A stretch of 64,000 nucleotides of DNA from Steinernema hermaphroditum (lineage: Eukaryota > Nematoda > Chromadorea > Rhabditida > Steinernematidae): contig CM059625.1 of assembly GCA_030435675.1 (NCBI GenBank), positions 1,302,001-1,366,000 of the forward strand, given 5' to 3'. The position numbers and the translations under genes are program-made. Below are positions 49,113 to 61,618 of this stretch, piece by piece (the first letter of the stretch is position 1; each line of letters begins with the position of its first letter). The notes under the pieces were generated by a model. That model searched no databases and was not told where the DNA came from. It was given only the letters and a program-made list of their open reading frames with translations.

Positions 49113-52100
49113 TCAGAACAGGCAGAAGAAACCGAGCAGAAGGAAGCTGAGACTGATTTGGAACGAAGCAGCGCCGCGGTTGGGGCCACAATGTTCGTGA
49201 TGCGTAGCATTGAATTCGTATTCAGGGCGAGTGCGCGAAAGTGCGATCGGTTGACAGCCAACGTGACTGAAGGACTGGACGTGGAAACTGCCGTCTGGTT
49301 TTCGCGAGTAAACCTGGAATACGTACCGCTATATTTCAAGATGACTAGTTTTCTAATCGTTTTGATATGTAGTTCCAAGCAGATAGATTTGTCTCCCTTG
49401 TTATCTTCAGAAATTATCACGCATTGTCGCATATGATTCACACCTGTCTTGTCCATATGAGTACATATACCTACCGAGCAGCCAAGTTTCTTGTGCTTGA
49501 GATCCTTTGTAATAAGGTAAGTCGACTCGCTTTCGCTCCAGTGCCCAACGCAGGACATCGCACCTATTACCACACATCGTGTTACCATCGTATGACAGAA
49601 CATTATTGTTTACTTGGATCTCTCTGCTGACAGTGTGGGTTGAACTCAGCGTGCTCCTCGTCGAGACAACCCATCCGGATGGAATATTCCGAACATTGAC
49701 TGATGATCATTTGTCCGCGCCATGGGCATTTTTCCTAGAACATCATTCGAAATAGCAACGAATAAGCGTCATGCGGCTATAATTACTCGTCTATCGCTGA
49801 TGACAAGCGTCTCCATGTGGTGATCGATATTGTCGCAACTGCCCGATTCATATGCCATTAACGGTCCTCGAATCACGTCAATGATGTGATGCTTGCGCTT
49901 GATAATCTGTAATGTGGCGATATGCGGATTTGTCGCGTTGTTGTAATCCATTTCACCTTGACACACTGATAGCCTAGATCGCAGTTACGTTTGACGAAGA
50001 CAACAAACTTTTGCATGTGACCGTAATCCTCATGCTGGATGCACAGTGACCGTGCATACACTTTGTCGCCCCACGTCTCTAGCCATTCGCCTGAAAATGA
50101 AAAAAAGGAAAACAGATGTGAGATTTTGGCTCATTCTTTACCATCATCGAATGTGTGGTTGTGTTCGGTGACGATCGATTGCCATGGTCGCTTATGGAAG
50201 TGAGGAAACTTGCAGAATGGAATGACTTTGGCATCTGAAGGCTGTCATTTAGCACGCTTGTATTGTGGAGTTCGCGATAAGCATCGCAGATCGACCATCT
50301 ATCTTGACCTATCCATTTTGTTTTTTTTCATAGGCCAACATGAAATGTGCACTCTTAGGATTGACTTAGATTGGTTTGGAAATTTATGCTTTGTTTTCGT
50401 CTTCAATTTGACAGCGGAACGGCCAGCGAAATTGATGCGGCGCGCAGATAAGAATACGAAGTATGGACCCACCAGCTTTGTACGTGATAATCGTTGAGGC
50501 GGATGAAAGTTGTGTCAGCTCCTGACAGCTCGAGTCGGCCGAGATTCCAATTCGCCCGTGTGCGCTCTGCTGTTCGTGGATCTGCAGTGGAGATAAATAA
50601 AATGCAGGCAATTGAAAAACGTTATCAGTTTTTGCATATGCAGGAAGACAGAAGCGAAAACTTAAGCCACTCACAGATCTTACTACACACTTTCCAAACC
50701 TAAGATCCAATGCAATGATTACATATTGACGGATGAACGGTGGATGAATAATGGACTTTTATGGATTGTGCAAAAACGAAACAAATGTTCTTCAAACCAA
50801 GGTTTTCCGGCATTGTTATGAAACTAAGACGGAATGTTATTGTTTTCGAGGTACCTATTAGTAACAAAAATACAACTAAGCGGATATTTCGCTAAATGCT
50901 ATTGTCAGGCATTCCCCTGTGAATATGCGTTTGACCACCCCTGATTACTCACCAAGCAACGATAAGTAGCCGACGTCGGCACTCCGAGCTGATTGACAAT
51001 CTTAATTGCAGTGAATTTCTGCCCAAACGACGACCAACTCCCAATGCATCTGAACTCGACGCCTGCAAATGACCGCATCGCTTAATTGAATTGTCACGAC
51101 CACCCAACTTACCATGCGTCTCACTATGTGGCACTTCCGGACACGCCTGATAGGTTATGCGAAATCGGTTCGTGCTCGAACACTCAGTCAGCGATGAAAT
51201 GCGTGAGGTGCAGTGGCCAGTCGGTGTTTGATAGGTTAGGTTTGCAGGAGTCACCAGACCACATTCTTCCGTCTTAGCATCGGCTAAATAGACAATTGAG
51301 TGCTAATTGTTTGAAGGTGTTCATGAACAAAAGGAACAGCATGAACGAGACGAACAAAAGTATACAGATTGTCTACGTTCTTCAGTGATCTGTTAGATCT
51401 ATCCCGGCCGTTTCCACAGCGCACTTTCCGAATCAAAATACAAAACAGACAGACTTAGATTTGTCTTTCACCGTCAAATGTTCCTTCAGTCGAACGTGGA
51501 GTCAGTCGAAACTGACAAACACAATGTGGAAGATTACCAAAGCACGATACTAACTTCTTGTAGTGGTGTGCGCTGCCTCTCCAATTGTGCGTGAATAAGA
51601 GGTAGCCACTCAATTCATGGCCCCTTAAAATTAAGTGCTTCTTGGCTCTTTTGTTCGCGAGCCATTTTTAATTAGTCATCTCAGCTTCAGTCATTTGTCG
51701 CTTCCAGCCGAATTATTTATGTCTCCTTGAGAAGTGTTCCCTTGATCTATTCATCTTCGCCTCTCTCTGCGTTGTGTCGTTCTTCGTTCCAATTGACACA
51801 TTAGGTGATTGGATGTGTGGTTCGCGCGTTCGTGAAGGAGATTTGTTGATCAAATCAGTCGACCTCGTGCAAGGCGCCTCACAATCCCTGGGGTCGCTTT
51901 CGCGCAATTGCGTAATGGTGCCGCAAGGATGGTCAAAGCGACGACGATAGCTTACCTCGGAACAACGTCACCATGGGCGTGTCGCCGCGAAAAAAGTTGC
52001 GACATAGATAGGCGACGTCCAGCGAAGATGAATCGCGTTCGGCCAGACATGACGCTGTAAAAATTAATGTTAAATTCATGTCGCCCCAACTCCCTAGGGT

Positions 52101-53423
52101 AATGGCTTAGGCTAATGCGATCAGGCCGCGTCGATCCCGATGGGGAACGTCGCAAGATAATTGCCCGAAGGCACGGGAAGTTTGATGGCTAAGTAAGTGG
52201 GTGCTTCTTGAAGCAACAGAGGCGAAAAAGTGTCCTTTTCCGACGGTGATAAATGGGATATGACAGTCAGAGTCCAACGGGCTTTAAATATACATAAAAT
52301 ATATACAAAAACTAGAGGAAGAAAATCAATGTGTAGACCATAGAACCGTTGAAAATAACATGCAGACCAAAGCTTAGATGATGGAATACCCCCAAGGGTC
52401 TTGCCAGCATTTAACCAGTTCATTACGCCCGTAACAAGCTGGACATACGACATAACAATTTTTGCTCGATTATAAATAACGTACAAAACGATTGTTGTTG
52501 AAATATGGAATTGCGAATCAAAACATTCGCCTCAAATCAAACATGCCATCTTACAAATTCAGCTAATTGGTCAAGATATGATAGCTGAACTGCTGCATGA
52601 TCTTAACCAAGATGAGATTATCAAATTACTGTTAAAGATAAAATACTGTTATAAACGATGTTAACCACTTACTGCTCTTGTATCGTAGAATGTTTTCGTG
52701 CATTGGGAAGAAGATAGCGCATCTTGTGCATTCGCCGGACGAGCTGAAACATGACAAAACATAATGCCTTGTTAACGCTTCCAACTTCAATCGATTGAAG
52801 AAAAGGGCATTGTTCTTGAAGTGACTGGTAACGCCGCCACTCAGCAGCGTTGCAGCATCTATTAGAGCAACAAAAGCAACAACTAACGTTTTTAGGCTGA
52901 AGATGTACTCGTTGCGTTGCGCATTTGCCGCCACACAACTCCCCAGGGTCTCCACGTAGGTGCCATTGATGAGTACCGCGTGCGCCCGGTCGTGCACGTG
53001 CCACTTGCCGGACCACGCCAGATCACATTGTTCTGAAAGGATAAATGTCAGACTGAATGTAGAACGTGCTCAAGAAAAATGTCCCAAATAACAAATATAA
53101 TGCGATGTTAATGTGTAAAACTATATTATTAAGATTGTGCAGTACCACTAATATCCCAAGCGCACAAACTTTGTTTTTACATTACATAGATTACAGGTCT
53201 ATAGGTTTCTTGGCAGTAAATGCTTACTGCGACAGGATTCTGTCTAGAATTCTGGGCGAACGACAAACTTCTGTATAAGCGCAAACGTTATACGATAAGT
53301 GCATCGACTAAAGAACTAACCTGAACTCCTTGAGGGTTTAAAGAGTGAGCCTCTTGAGGTTGAAACGAAAACAAAGACCAGAATTAATCGGAACAGCAGG
53401 CTAATTTGCATGACGCTGATCAT
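49113..53423 (-). CDS. secreted Cys-rich protein, DUF7042/7043/7044/7045-like, probably GPI-anchored
   Basis: Ten minus-strand exons: 53423-53321, 53032-52888, 52743-52673, 52054-51956, 51283-51113, 51062-50953, 50581-50473, 50234-50142, 50090-49787, 49313-49113; about 467 residues. Exon 1 is a signal peptide (MISVMQISLLFRLILVFVFV). Conserved Cys/Trp patterns recall an arthropod-nematode secreted family: CDLAWSGKWHV, GECTRCAIFFPMHENILRYK, CRNFFRGDTPMVTLFR, YQACPEVPHSE, CIGSWSSFG, YRCLV, CKFPHFHKRPWQS, CDLGYQC. The C-terminus (CGPNRGAASFQ then ISLSFLLLGFFCLF) looks like a GPI-attachment signal. In exon 9 the frame breaks at an (AC)3 repeat, 49961-49966: the family-like sequence continues (IIKRKHHIIDVIRG) only two bases out of register. 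The last acceptor could also be at 49329-49330. The family function is unknown. Poly(A) signal: complement of 49011-49016. Confidence 0.8.
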
Positions 53424-54264
53424 GCATATCGAAAGACAAAGAAGGAAACCGCGCCAGTCGATGCGGTCGCGCGCCCGTTTTGCCCCTTCGCATGCGTTAG
53501 GGCGGAGTTAACCCACCGCCACCCCCATGGTTGAGCCTTCGAGGACAGCTCCTTGCCATCGCGGTCGCTTCACTTTTCCGAAAACGTCGCGCTCGTCATT
53601 TGGCCGACGAGTGAGAACTCGTTTTGTGGAGGCACGTTTAAACAAACAGTTCATCAGCACCTAGCGGCCGCGGTGCACCTCCACTTGATTCACGCTGTAT
53701 TCTCTGTTTTTGAACGGGGTGCATCAAGCAGTACTGGGCAGAAACAGAGGGTTGTACATAAATGGCGCGTTGCGCAAAGCAATAAATCAACGAATATAAT
53801 CGTTTCGTTACGGCGGACATCTGCTTTTTTGAGCCGATTTCCGCCGCTTCCGAACGCCACAGTCATTATGAGGCGGCGTCGTTAGATGGAACACCGATTT
53901 GATGATCATTATGGGGGGTTTCCTTCTGTTGACAAGTCAATTGAACGCGTAATGGTGTGACAGATGTTAATCTATAAAGCTGGCAATGATATACTTTGCT
54001 CGAGGTGTAAACTCACGACCATATTGGTCTTAGAAATTTGTACGTAAAAGAGTATTGTCAAAATTGTTCGTTTTCTACCCTAGACAAGGTTACAGACTGA
54101 AGTTCCAAACGAGTGGATGTGATGTGAAAGCCACTTATAATCTACCGATTGGGTTTGTTGAGGGTTTTGTAAAGTTAGCATGTTTCTTCCCACAAACAAT
54201 TGCATTTATTTGAAACACTTATTGATATGACAGTCCGGTCAGAGGTAGCACACAATGGAAAAGT
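53424..54264. other. spacer between two minus-strand genes
   Basis: No supported gene. It holds the promoter of the Cys-rich gene and the 3' end of the next (TTTATT at 54205-54210 is its poly(A) signal on the minus strand). A GC-rich stretch at 53450-53600 may be the promoter. Confidence 0.4.
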
Positions 54265-54757
54265 CTAAAGCTTGCGACCTCCCAGACCGGAGCAACCGGG
54301 AACATCGGCCAACTGCTTCGGGATTTTGGCCGCTGCCTTCTCCTCTTCGGCCATTTCTCTCTCAGCCTCTTCCAGATCGCGTTCGAACTGCGCTTCCATA
54401 ACGTTGAAACACTCATCCTGTACCTGCTTCACTTGTTCTCGTGAAGGATAGCGATGGAAGCTGGTTCCACCCTGAAATGTAAATCACATATCCATTGGAG
54501 AAGCGACATTCTACTCTGTGTTCGGCGAACAGAGGAACAGCGTCGGCGTCGTGGTAAGTGAATCTGCGCTGTGCCTGTCCCTTACTCGTGGAGCATCTTG
54601 GAGTGCCGGGGTTCGACGTAGACTCTCCAGGAGAAGTGACAGGTTTCGCGAAGCTTTGCTCGATTCGTCTAATTTTCGCCTCGGGTTGCTCTTGAGCTTC
54701 AGCGGGTGAAGTGCACCTCTTGTCGCCCGTTACAGGCGGCTTAACATCAATGTTCAT
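54265..54757 (-). CDS. small acidic/basic coiled-coil protein of unknown function
   Basis: Two exons (54757-54515, 54471-54265) separated by a 43-nt intron give 149 residues. The ATG follows a strong acceptor (tctatttcag) by 14 nt, suggesting trans-splicing. The N-terminal half is polar (MNIDVKPPVTGDKRCTSP, PEAKIRRIEQS) with Ser/Pro clusters. A short folded-looking stretch spans the junction (FTYHDADAVPLFAEHR and GGTSFHRYPSREQVK). A charged helix (FERDLEEAEREMAEEEKAAA) follows, and the C-terminus is IPKQLADVPGCSGLGGRKL. Reading through the intron also stays open for a while but breaks the helix frame. I do not recognise the family; the composition suggests a nuclear or cytosolic adaptor. Confidence 0.62.
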
Positions 54758-56221
54758 CTCGATGCGCAGGTCTGAAATAGAGCATTGAGGATTCTTATGA
54801 TAGTGAAATGTCACACATATTATGAACTGAGAGCTGTGACTTCCGATGAATCATCGTTAACACAACAGTTTTCATGGTAGGTATCTTTAGTAATCACAGA
54901 ATCCTGACAAAAAAAAAACAATGAATTGAATATCGCGGAATATCGCCTTGTATCTTCATCACATAAAATGGCAAAAGCTAAGCGTCTAACTGTCGAAAAA
55001 ATCGAGAAAGGAAATGAAGAACAGAGACTTACAAGATCGAGCGCAGCAACTTCCATACCTATTCTACGTGCCACTCGTCGACGAGTGAACAAAAGTGCAA
55101 AACACGTTCAAGATGGCCGTCTTCTTTGCAGCTGCTGACGGTTTCATATATCGATTTGTATATCTATCGATGGATTTGTACATCAGCATACTGGGATTGG
55201 TGACTTTCTTAGTGAACTCCATTACTTTAATTTTATTACTCTATTTAATAGTTTACTTGCACACTTAGAATACTCAAATAACACACACAAACGAATTCGC
55301 AAACATGTTAGCGTATTTAAAGGATTTGGCAAAAATTTCTTATTTTTTAGTTGAGCTGTGCAGGTGGTGGTTACCTTGGGAACGGCTTATAGGAGATAAG
55401 GCTCACGGCACCTTACGCGAGTCGCATCTCTATTCACCGTTCGCTTAAACGGCTTATTCATTACACCCAGTACCCTTAGGTGAGACAAACCCAAATGTAA
55501 GATAACCCTGTCACAACATCGTGTCAGCGTGGATTGCCAGGAGAAAAATTTTTCTTCGAATATAACGTAAAAAATAACAATAAAAAGATTTGCCTTAAAA
55601 GTCACACACCAATTTGCGTATCAGATAGCGACAGCTGCGACAGCGCTCTCTCACGGATCAGGAAAGTTCTCACAGCATCTGCCCCAAAATAGACAGTTCT
55701 TGCGCAGAAATTCTGACAGGCGACGATGGCGATCAGCCAATGCCGAGCCGCACCTCCTCCGCCGATGGAACGTTGACGCTAATGTCCACTGCTCCGTTCG
55801 ACGTCTATTTTCGTCAACGCGCAAACGCGATAGGCTTGCCAGCGGCCCAAGACGGATTTCACCGCTGCTGCTTATTAGAAATCAATTAATTGTTGCGCGA
55901 CTCGGGCCGCGGCATCTCGCCGGTTAGCTGAGAAAAAAGCCTCATATAGTGGCAACGCCTTGCCCTACGTTCTCTTTTTTTTTATAAGTGTCCCATTGTG
56001 AATAATCACAGGGCAAAAATATAATAGCCTTGAATCCGCACATCAGAGAAGGAGTTCTTCGAATATTGCTACTTAGCAAAGTTCTCATTCATACGTTGAA
56101 TTTGTTTGTGCAAACTAAGGTCACCAATCGGATAACAACGCTGCACTAGGTTATGTCTTTGCGAATTGAATTCTAAGTGGACCTAATGGTTTCAGGTAGT
56201 GAACACTTAACGGAAGCTATA
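54758..56221. other. spacer between divergent genes
   Basis: A short exon-like segment (55056-55033 minus, ATG...donor gtaagt) does not join in frame to the gene at 54757 and may be 5' UTR. A GC-rich patch lies at about 55700-55930. The exon beginning at 56196 opens in phase 1, so an upstream exon of the MATH-BTB gene may lie here. Nothing else is supported. Confidence 0.35.
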
Positions 56222-58735
56222 ATGTCTGCTGTTGGTCTGCCAGCTTGTCAACGTAAGCTTTTAGCTCTTCTGTCCATTGTTTACTACTTTGTGAAGCTCT
56301 GCAACAATTCCTATGGTTTTGTGTTAATCACTAGATACATTATATGTTTCAGCTGCAGCAGAAGCACGAAACATTGTCAAAATGGGTGAGGACGACGCTG
56401 TTGACAATTCAGTGAAAAGATTCGAGCCGATTCGGCCGCACGCGCAATGGGAGAGTGCTATGAAGGAAGTTAGACCTCTTCATGTAACGGAATACAAAAT
56501 TGGCCGGACACCAACAGGTTAGTTTTTTTTTTACATTTTTCGTGATTTTCCGTGGTTTATCATTTGCGATTAGTAATGACTTGGCATTTTCGACGATATG
56601 CCCACTCCGCTACTGAGTTTAATCCGTACTTAAGTTTTCGAATGGCATCAAGTCTGCCCGGGATCTCAGCCGTCCAGGAACAAGTCATTGAATGATCGCA
56701 GCAAAGAGTCTACCCAGTACGCTTGGACTCCATTTCACGACATCAATGAACAGGACTTCGGTTTTGATCATAAAAGATATATGAGTGAGTTGGCGATAAG
56801 ATCCATAAGATCAGAAACCGTTTCATTAGTTTGCGTCTGCCCTTAAACCATTTGATTTGTGGAAAACAAACTTGAAACAAATGTCGGGTAATATTTTTCA
56901 TGATCTTCAGTATTTGAGGATTTTCATTCAGCGCATTCTCCCAACAATTACCTGTATGTGAGGATGAATTACTTCAATAGATACAGAGTTCGGTGAATTG
57001 ACTAACACATATCTGTTCTAGTGAATACTGATGGACAGAGAATCAAGGAAGAATCTGAATCGGATGACTCTGAGGACGACGAAGAATCTGAACATAGTGA
57101 ACCTTCGGATATGGACATCGCTGCGGAGGAATCAGAGGATTCCGCAGTGGAGGATTCCAGCGACCCGGATGGTGAGTTCCAATGACAAAGGTGTAGTTGG
57201 TGAAAGTGCTTCGACCATTCACATCTTGTCACATCTGAATCGGTTTCAACTCTTTCATTCTACAACATTACCAATATCACTGTAATTTAGATGACGACTC
57301 CCATGAGAGGAAAAAAGAAAAGCGCCTTCGCAAAGCACTGAAAAAGAGGCTTAACGGTATCCAGGTTCCTGATCAAGAGGCTGCTGATAATGTTAACGCA
57401 GCGATGCCAGGACCCACGGGGACCATCCAATTGGCGGGCGAAAACAGGGCACCACGTCAGTCGGAGACATTTTCGCCCGTTGACATTGAACAGACATGGC
57501 GCCTGGAGAACTGGGATTTCTTATCGAAATGGTTCCAACGGCCACAGTCAGTTATGACCGGGATGCCGATGAATCACCGAAATCTTCCACAAAATCTATT
57601 CCTTCTTGAACTCACCAATCATGCAGACAAGAGCTGCGTTGCATTTAGTCTGCACGCCATTCTTGGTGATGGTGGCCCAGTGGAACCTGACGTATAGCAT
57701 TATTTATTTAGGAAACTGATATATCTTCTTGATGTCTAGGTGCAGCAGTTGGCTGAGGTGACAATTGCCCTACAAGCACCAAACGGCCGACTTTTCCATT
57801 CGTACACATTCGGCTGGCTGATCAACTCGGCTCAAGGGCAGACTTCGTGCGCTCGCAGTGCCTACGTATTGCCGCTGGACAGGGTCGATGAGTGCCGTCG
57901 ACCTGATAACAGCGTCGTTGTATTTTGTAAAATTACAGTGTCTGACGGTGCTAAAATTAGTCAGCATCCCATGGCAAACTACGTTATGCCTCGCGTCCGG
58001 GTGAGTGCATTCAAAACGCGTAGCCGAATAGACACTATGAGCATTTCAGGTTTCTCATGGATACGTTGCGGGCATCAAACGATTGCTCGAAAATGAAGAG
58101 GCAACTGATCTCTGCATTAGACATGGTCATGAATATGTTAAAGCACACAGAGCTGTCTTCGTCGCTCGGTCGCCACGTTTTGGAGAGAGCATATGCATAG
58201 ATGATCAAGACCCAAGAGAATACATTGACTTCTCGGAGTACATTTTCAATCGCAATGTCTTATCTTCGCTCATTAGCTACTTCTATACCGGAATGATCGA
58301 TGACGAAATGAATTTAACTTCTGATGAAGCAGTGGATGTGCTCAAGTTCGTCATGCATTACGAAGTTACTGAACTGTACGGATGGGCGGAGCAGCGAGCG
58401 ATCAGTATGATCAAGTTGAGTGTGCAAAACTTCACGAGTATTGTGCAATGCCTATACGTGTACAGAATCGACATTCCGCACTTTGCTCGTATGATCGAAG
58501 AGTTTGTAAGTTCCAAATCATGGTATATGTGCAGTATATTCATTTCTAGTTCTTTCGTAATCGTCTCGACATTGTGAAGACTATCGAATGGAAGAGCATG
58601 AAGAACGTATGCTACGACTCGCAGAACGAGCTCATGGAAAACGTTGTTCTCTGGGCGGAAGCGGCATATGGTTCGGTTTCCACCACGGTCACCCAGACCA
58701 CAATGAGAAAGAGACGCTTTTCTAGTGCCCAGTGA
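56222..58735 (+). CDS. MATH-BTB (BATH) protein with acidic N-terminal region
   Basis: Exons 56222-56252, 56353-56483 (or 56517), 56670-56784, 57022-57171, 57291-57691, 57740-58000, 58050-58505 and 58550-58735 give about 576 residues. The N-terminal 140 residues are unusual: FEPIRPHAQWESAMKEVRPLH, then a long acidic Ser-rich run and a KKEKRLRKALKKR basic helix. A MATH-like region (about 190-363: TWRLENWDFLSKWF, VAFSLHAILGDGG, NGRLFHSYTFGWLI) is followed by a BTB/POZ domain (about 365-470: DLCIRHGHEYVKAHRAVFVA, then RSPRFGES and LISYFYTGMI) and a BACK-like C-terminus. MATH-BTB proteins act as substrate adaptors for CUL3 ubiquitin ligases. The join at exon 2 is uncertain: only the inner donor (56483) keeps phase. 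The exon before ATG 56222 is open upstream, so a longer N-terminus is possible. AATAAA is at 59140. Confidence 0.82.
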
Positions 58736-61536
58736 AATTAGCACAGCGCAAATTTTCATCAAAATCACTTTTCTTCCCATTACTTATATTAACCTCCTTC
58801 TTTTCTACTCCGTTCTCCTCTAGTGGCCGCACCGAATATTTCGAATTTTTGTGTTGTCTATCTCATTCTACAAAATGCAAATAATATACTGAGGGTTTCT
58901 CTTCTCAGCGTTCACCTTTGCGGGCCAATTGACCGTTATCCTCATCCAGAACATATATTATCGAGTGCAACATTCGCATAAGTTCAGAGTTCTGTTTTCT
59001 GTGCTGTTCAAAACGTGTGACGCTATCGTTGCCATCAGATCTTAAATACTCGATTTCCTACGATCGTCACTGATCTGTGTTGGCCTGTTTTATGCAGTTG
59101 TAAGTTCCTGTTAATTATCAGAGTACTGCAGTCCTATCGAATAAACTCAATCGTATCAACAGATAAAGTTAGACTACACTGCAGTGTAAGCGTACATGTA
59201 AAAAAATGTTTTTTTTTGTAAATAATGAATCGTGATTTTGCAAAAAAGGACAGTGTTAGTGAAATCCAGCCTGCATTGCACGAAATGGTCAGCGTTCTAA
59301 AGAATGCAGATATACCGATAGGATTTCGGACTGACAAGTTGTTGCACTTCGATACCCCTTAAGATCCGCATACAAAAGTATAAAAGTGCTCATCAGATGT
59401 TAGCTCATGACTTCATATGTTCATTTGCCCTATCTTTTTCTTCCGCCCTCAATTGTTAGACGCAGAGAGTATAGGAGGACATTTGTGGCTTATTAATTCT
59501 GTTAATTAATTCACCAAAAAAAAATGAGTGGACAAGTGTTGAAAAGCACACGGAAGACGTCATGGCCATACTGGCAATTCCCAAACAGAGCAGTTTTAAT
59601 TTTCACAAGTAGTGCGCTCAAGCATAGGCGAACGTCAATCGACGAATGCAACTGCTTTGCGTGGCCCCTTGGAGGACTTTTCATTATTGATGTCCGCCAG
59701 CACAACTATAGTTTGCGCGGACACTTGTTAACTTTTTTGAGGCCTTTTCAAAGACTTGTCGTCACGCAGGGTGTTCATTTTTTGGGGTAGACGAACGAAT
59801 TAATTTTATCTTAGAGGACTTGCAAAATCAGATGTAAATGAGAAATTTCGGCTTACTTCACGCTGTTGCAGAACTTCAGTACTTTCTTTTTGAAAACCGT
59901 TTACCGTTCATGACATGGGAAACTAGGTAGATTTGCAGAACAAAACATGCTGACACCGATGGTCTAATTTTTCTGTTCGCTGTTTTGATAGATTCTTGAA
60001 CAATTCCATAAAGATCTCACTGGATGTCGTTGAATGAACGGAAAGTTCCTCGTCAACAACCAATGAGTTCCGAATGAGGAAATTCATTTATTCAAGTTCC
60101 GAGGCTCATTAAGTCGTCTAAGCACGTCTATGGAAATGGATAATTAAGTTTCTGCCCACCGTTGTTTTTATGCGTTTGCTGATACGTGTTGCGAGCGGGG
60201 AACGAACGGTTGGGTGCTTTGTTCAGAAAGCTGATTAAGCACTTATTTTTTGGCATTCGCTGCATTGCCCACTCCCAAAGTTATTGAACCCTTTACGTCT
60301 CGTAGCATCTCTTATAACATTTGTTTTATACAAAGTGGTACTTCTGTTCGTCTGTGTAGCCTAGAGGCTAATCAACCTCATGCAACATACCCTTGCTTCG
60401 TTAAGCGAAGATCATGGAAGTAGAATACTGTTCATCTGTGCTTTTGCATTTGTAAGCCCTTGCCGGTATTGGAACTTCAGTAGAAGAGCGCAGAACAAGA
60501 GCTGAACAGTGCTGAACAAGAGTCCATTGTCCAACGGGTTTGCTCGACCAAGATGTCGGGAAAGATAGCAGTTTTCGTAAGTCAAACATTCCACTACTTC
60601 ATATTTGGGTCCATTTGTGTGTTGTCTGTCCCAAGGGTGAAAAGTCACTAGTGACCATTTTCGGGGCCCAGGGTTTCGCCTACTTGCGAACCCAGCCAAT
60701 AACGGGTGTGACTCTTCTGAATAATCATTCTGAATTCTGAATAATAATAAGTTTTTCTAATCTCCCGAGTCGAAGATCAGTTTAGTCAATTGCGAAGCAC
60801 GAAAAGAAGTCACTTAAAAATTCTATCACGAAGAAAAATCGCATTGTACTGTTTACCAAAACTTACATCTACATAATACCACACGTGCTTTCCGATGCAG
60901 TTAACGTGTAGCAGTAAAAAGTGGAATCAGTTGACTCCGATGAAATAAGCTGTGATTGTGATTGTGCTGTGATTATTAAGCTGTGATTCCTAGGATTCGT
61001 AGAATAACACGAATGCGTTGGTTTCAAACTTACTACTTAGGTAGCAAAACCAGTGTTTGTTTGATCTTCGCATCCGGTGTTCGCACAGTATGCAATGAGC
61101 GCCTTTAGATACGAATATTCGAAATTACATATACGGTGCCATATTTAAACAGTCTCAAATTCTTTGTTTGCCGACATAATACTTTTCAGAACACGTTTTC
61201 AGATCATCTAGGACTGTCCAGGACCACTCATTCATATATTCGTTGTTTATTCCATCTATCTTACTTCAATTCTCATTTCCCAAACACTTCCTTGCACCAG
61301 TACTAGTTCTCATCAATAACTTCGACCCCCGCTTCTGCGGTGGCGGCAACCCACTTTTTGCCGGTCCTTCTTCATCATCTCCTGGCGGCTTCTCTCCGCC
61401 GCCGTTTCCTACCAAGAAGCAGCGCCTTGGGGGCGCTAAGGGAAGCCGCGCCCACCGCGCCCCTCCATTGTGAAGGTTCGAAGCTAGGCGCGGGCCGGCG
61501 CCGTCGTTCCCCACCCATCGATTCGAGGATATCGAT
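58736..61536. other. stretch without a supported gene
   Basis: The first 410 bases are the MATH-BTB 3' UTR (AATAAA at 59140). The rest is AT-rich with short frames only. Around 60946-60990 the unit CTGTGATT(GTGATT) repeats imperfectly. A GC-rich patch at 61330-61530 contains proline/glycine-like open frames on both strands but no splice-consistent model. Confidence 0.35.
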
Positions 61537-61618
61537 TCAACGGCTAAACGAGTAGTGAGAGTAGTTGCCATAGTTGGAATAGCCTCCGGGGGTCTTCTCC
61601 CCTTTGGAGCGTGCCCTT
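61537..61618 (-). CDS. last coding exon of an unidentified minus-strand gene
   Basis: On the minus strand the acceptor cgttttgcag (61619-61628) opens an 82-nt exon that enters in phase 2 and ends in TGA. It reads RARSKGEKTPGG and then GYSNYGNYSHYSFSR before the stop. The Gly-Tyr-Ser-Asn repeats look like the C-terminus of an RNA-binding or secreted low-complexity protein. No upstream exon could be assigned between 61640 and 62480, so the product is unknown and the call is tentative. Confidence 0.3.

Noticed and set aside
52121..52486. 121-codon minus-strand frame with hydrophobic segments inside the Cys-rich gene
   Set aside because: It lies in the intron between exons 3 and 4 of that gene, which join perfectly in phase 1 without it.
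60345..60400. tRNA-like words (gtagcctagaggctaatc)
   Set aside because: No acceptor, anticodon or T arm can be formed around them.
61266..61571. 101-codon minus-strand Gly/Pro-rich frame
   Set aside because: Out of frame with the better-supported terminal exon at 61537-61618 and located in a GC-rich patch with open frames on both strands.
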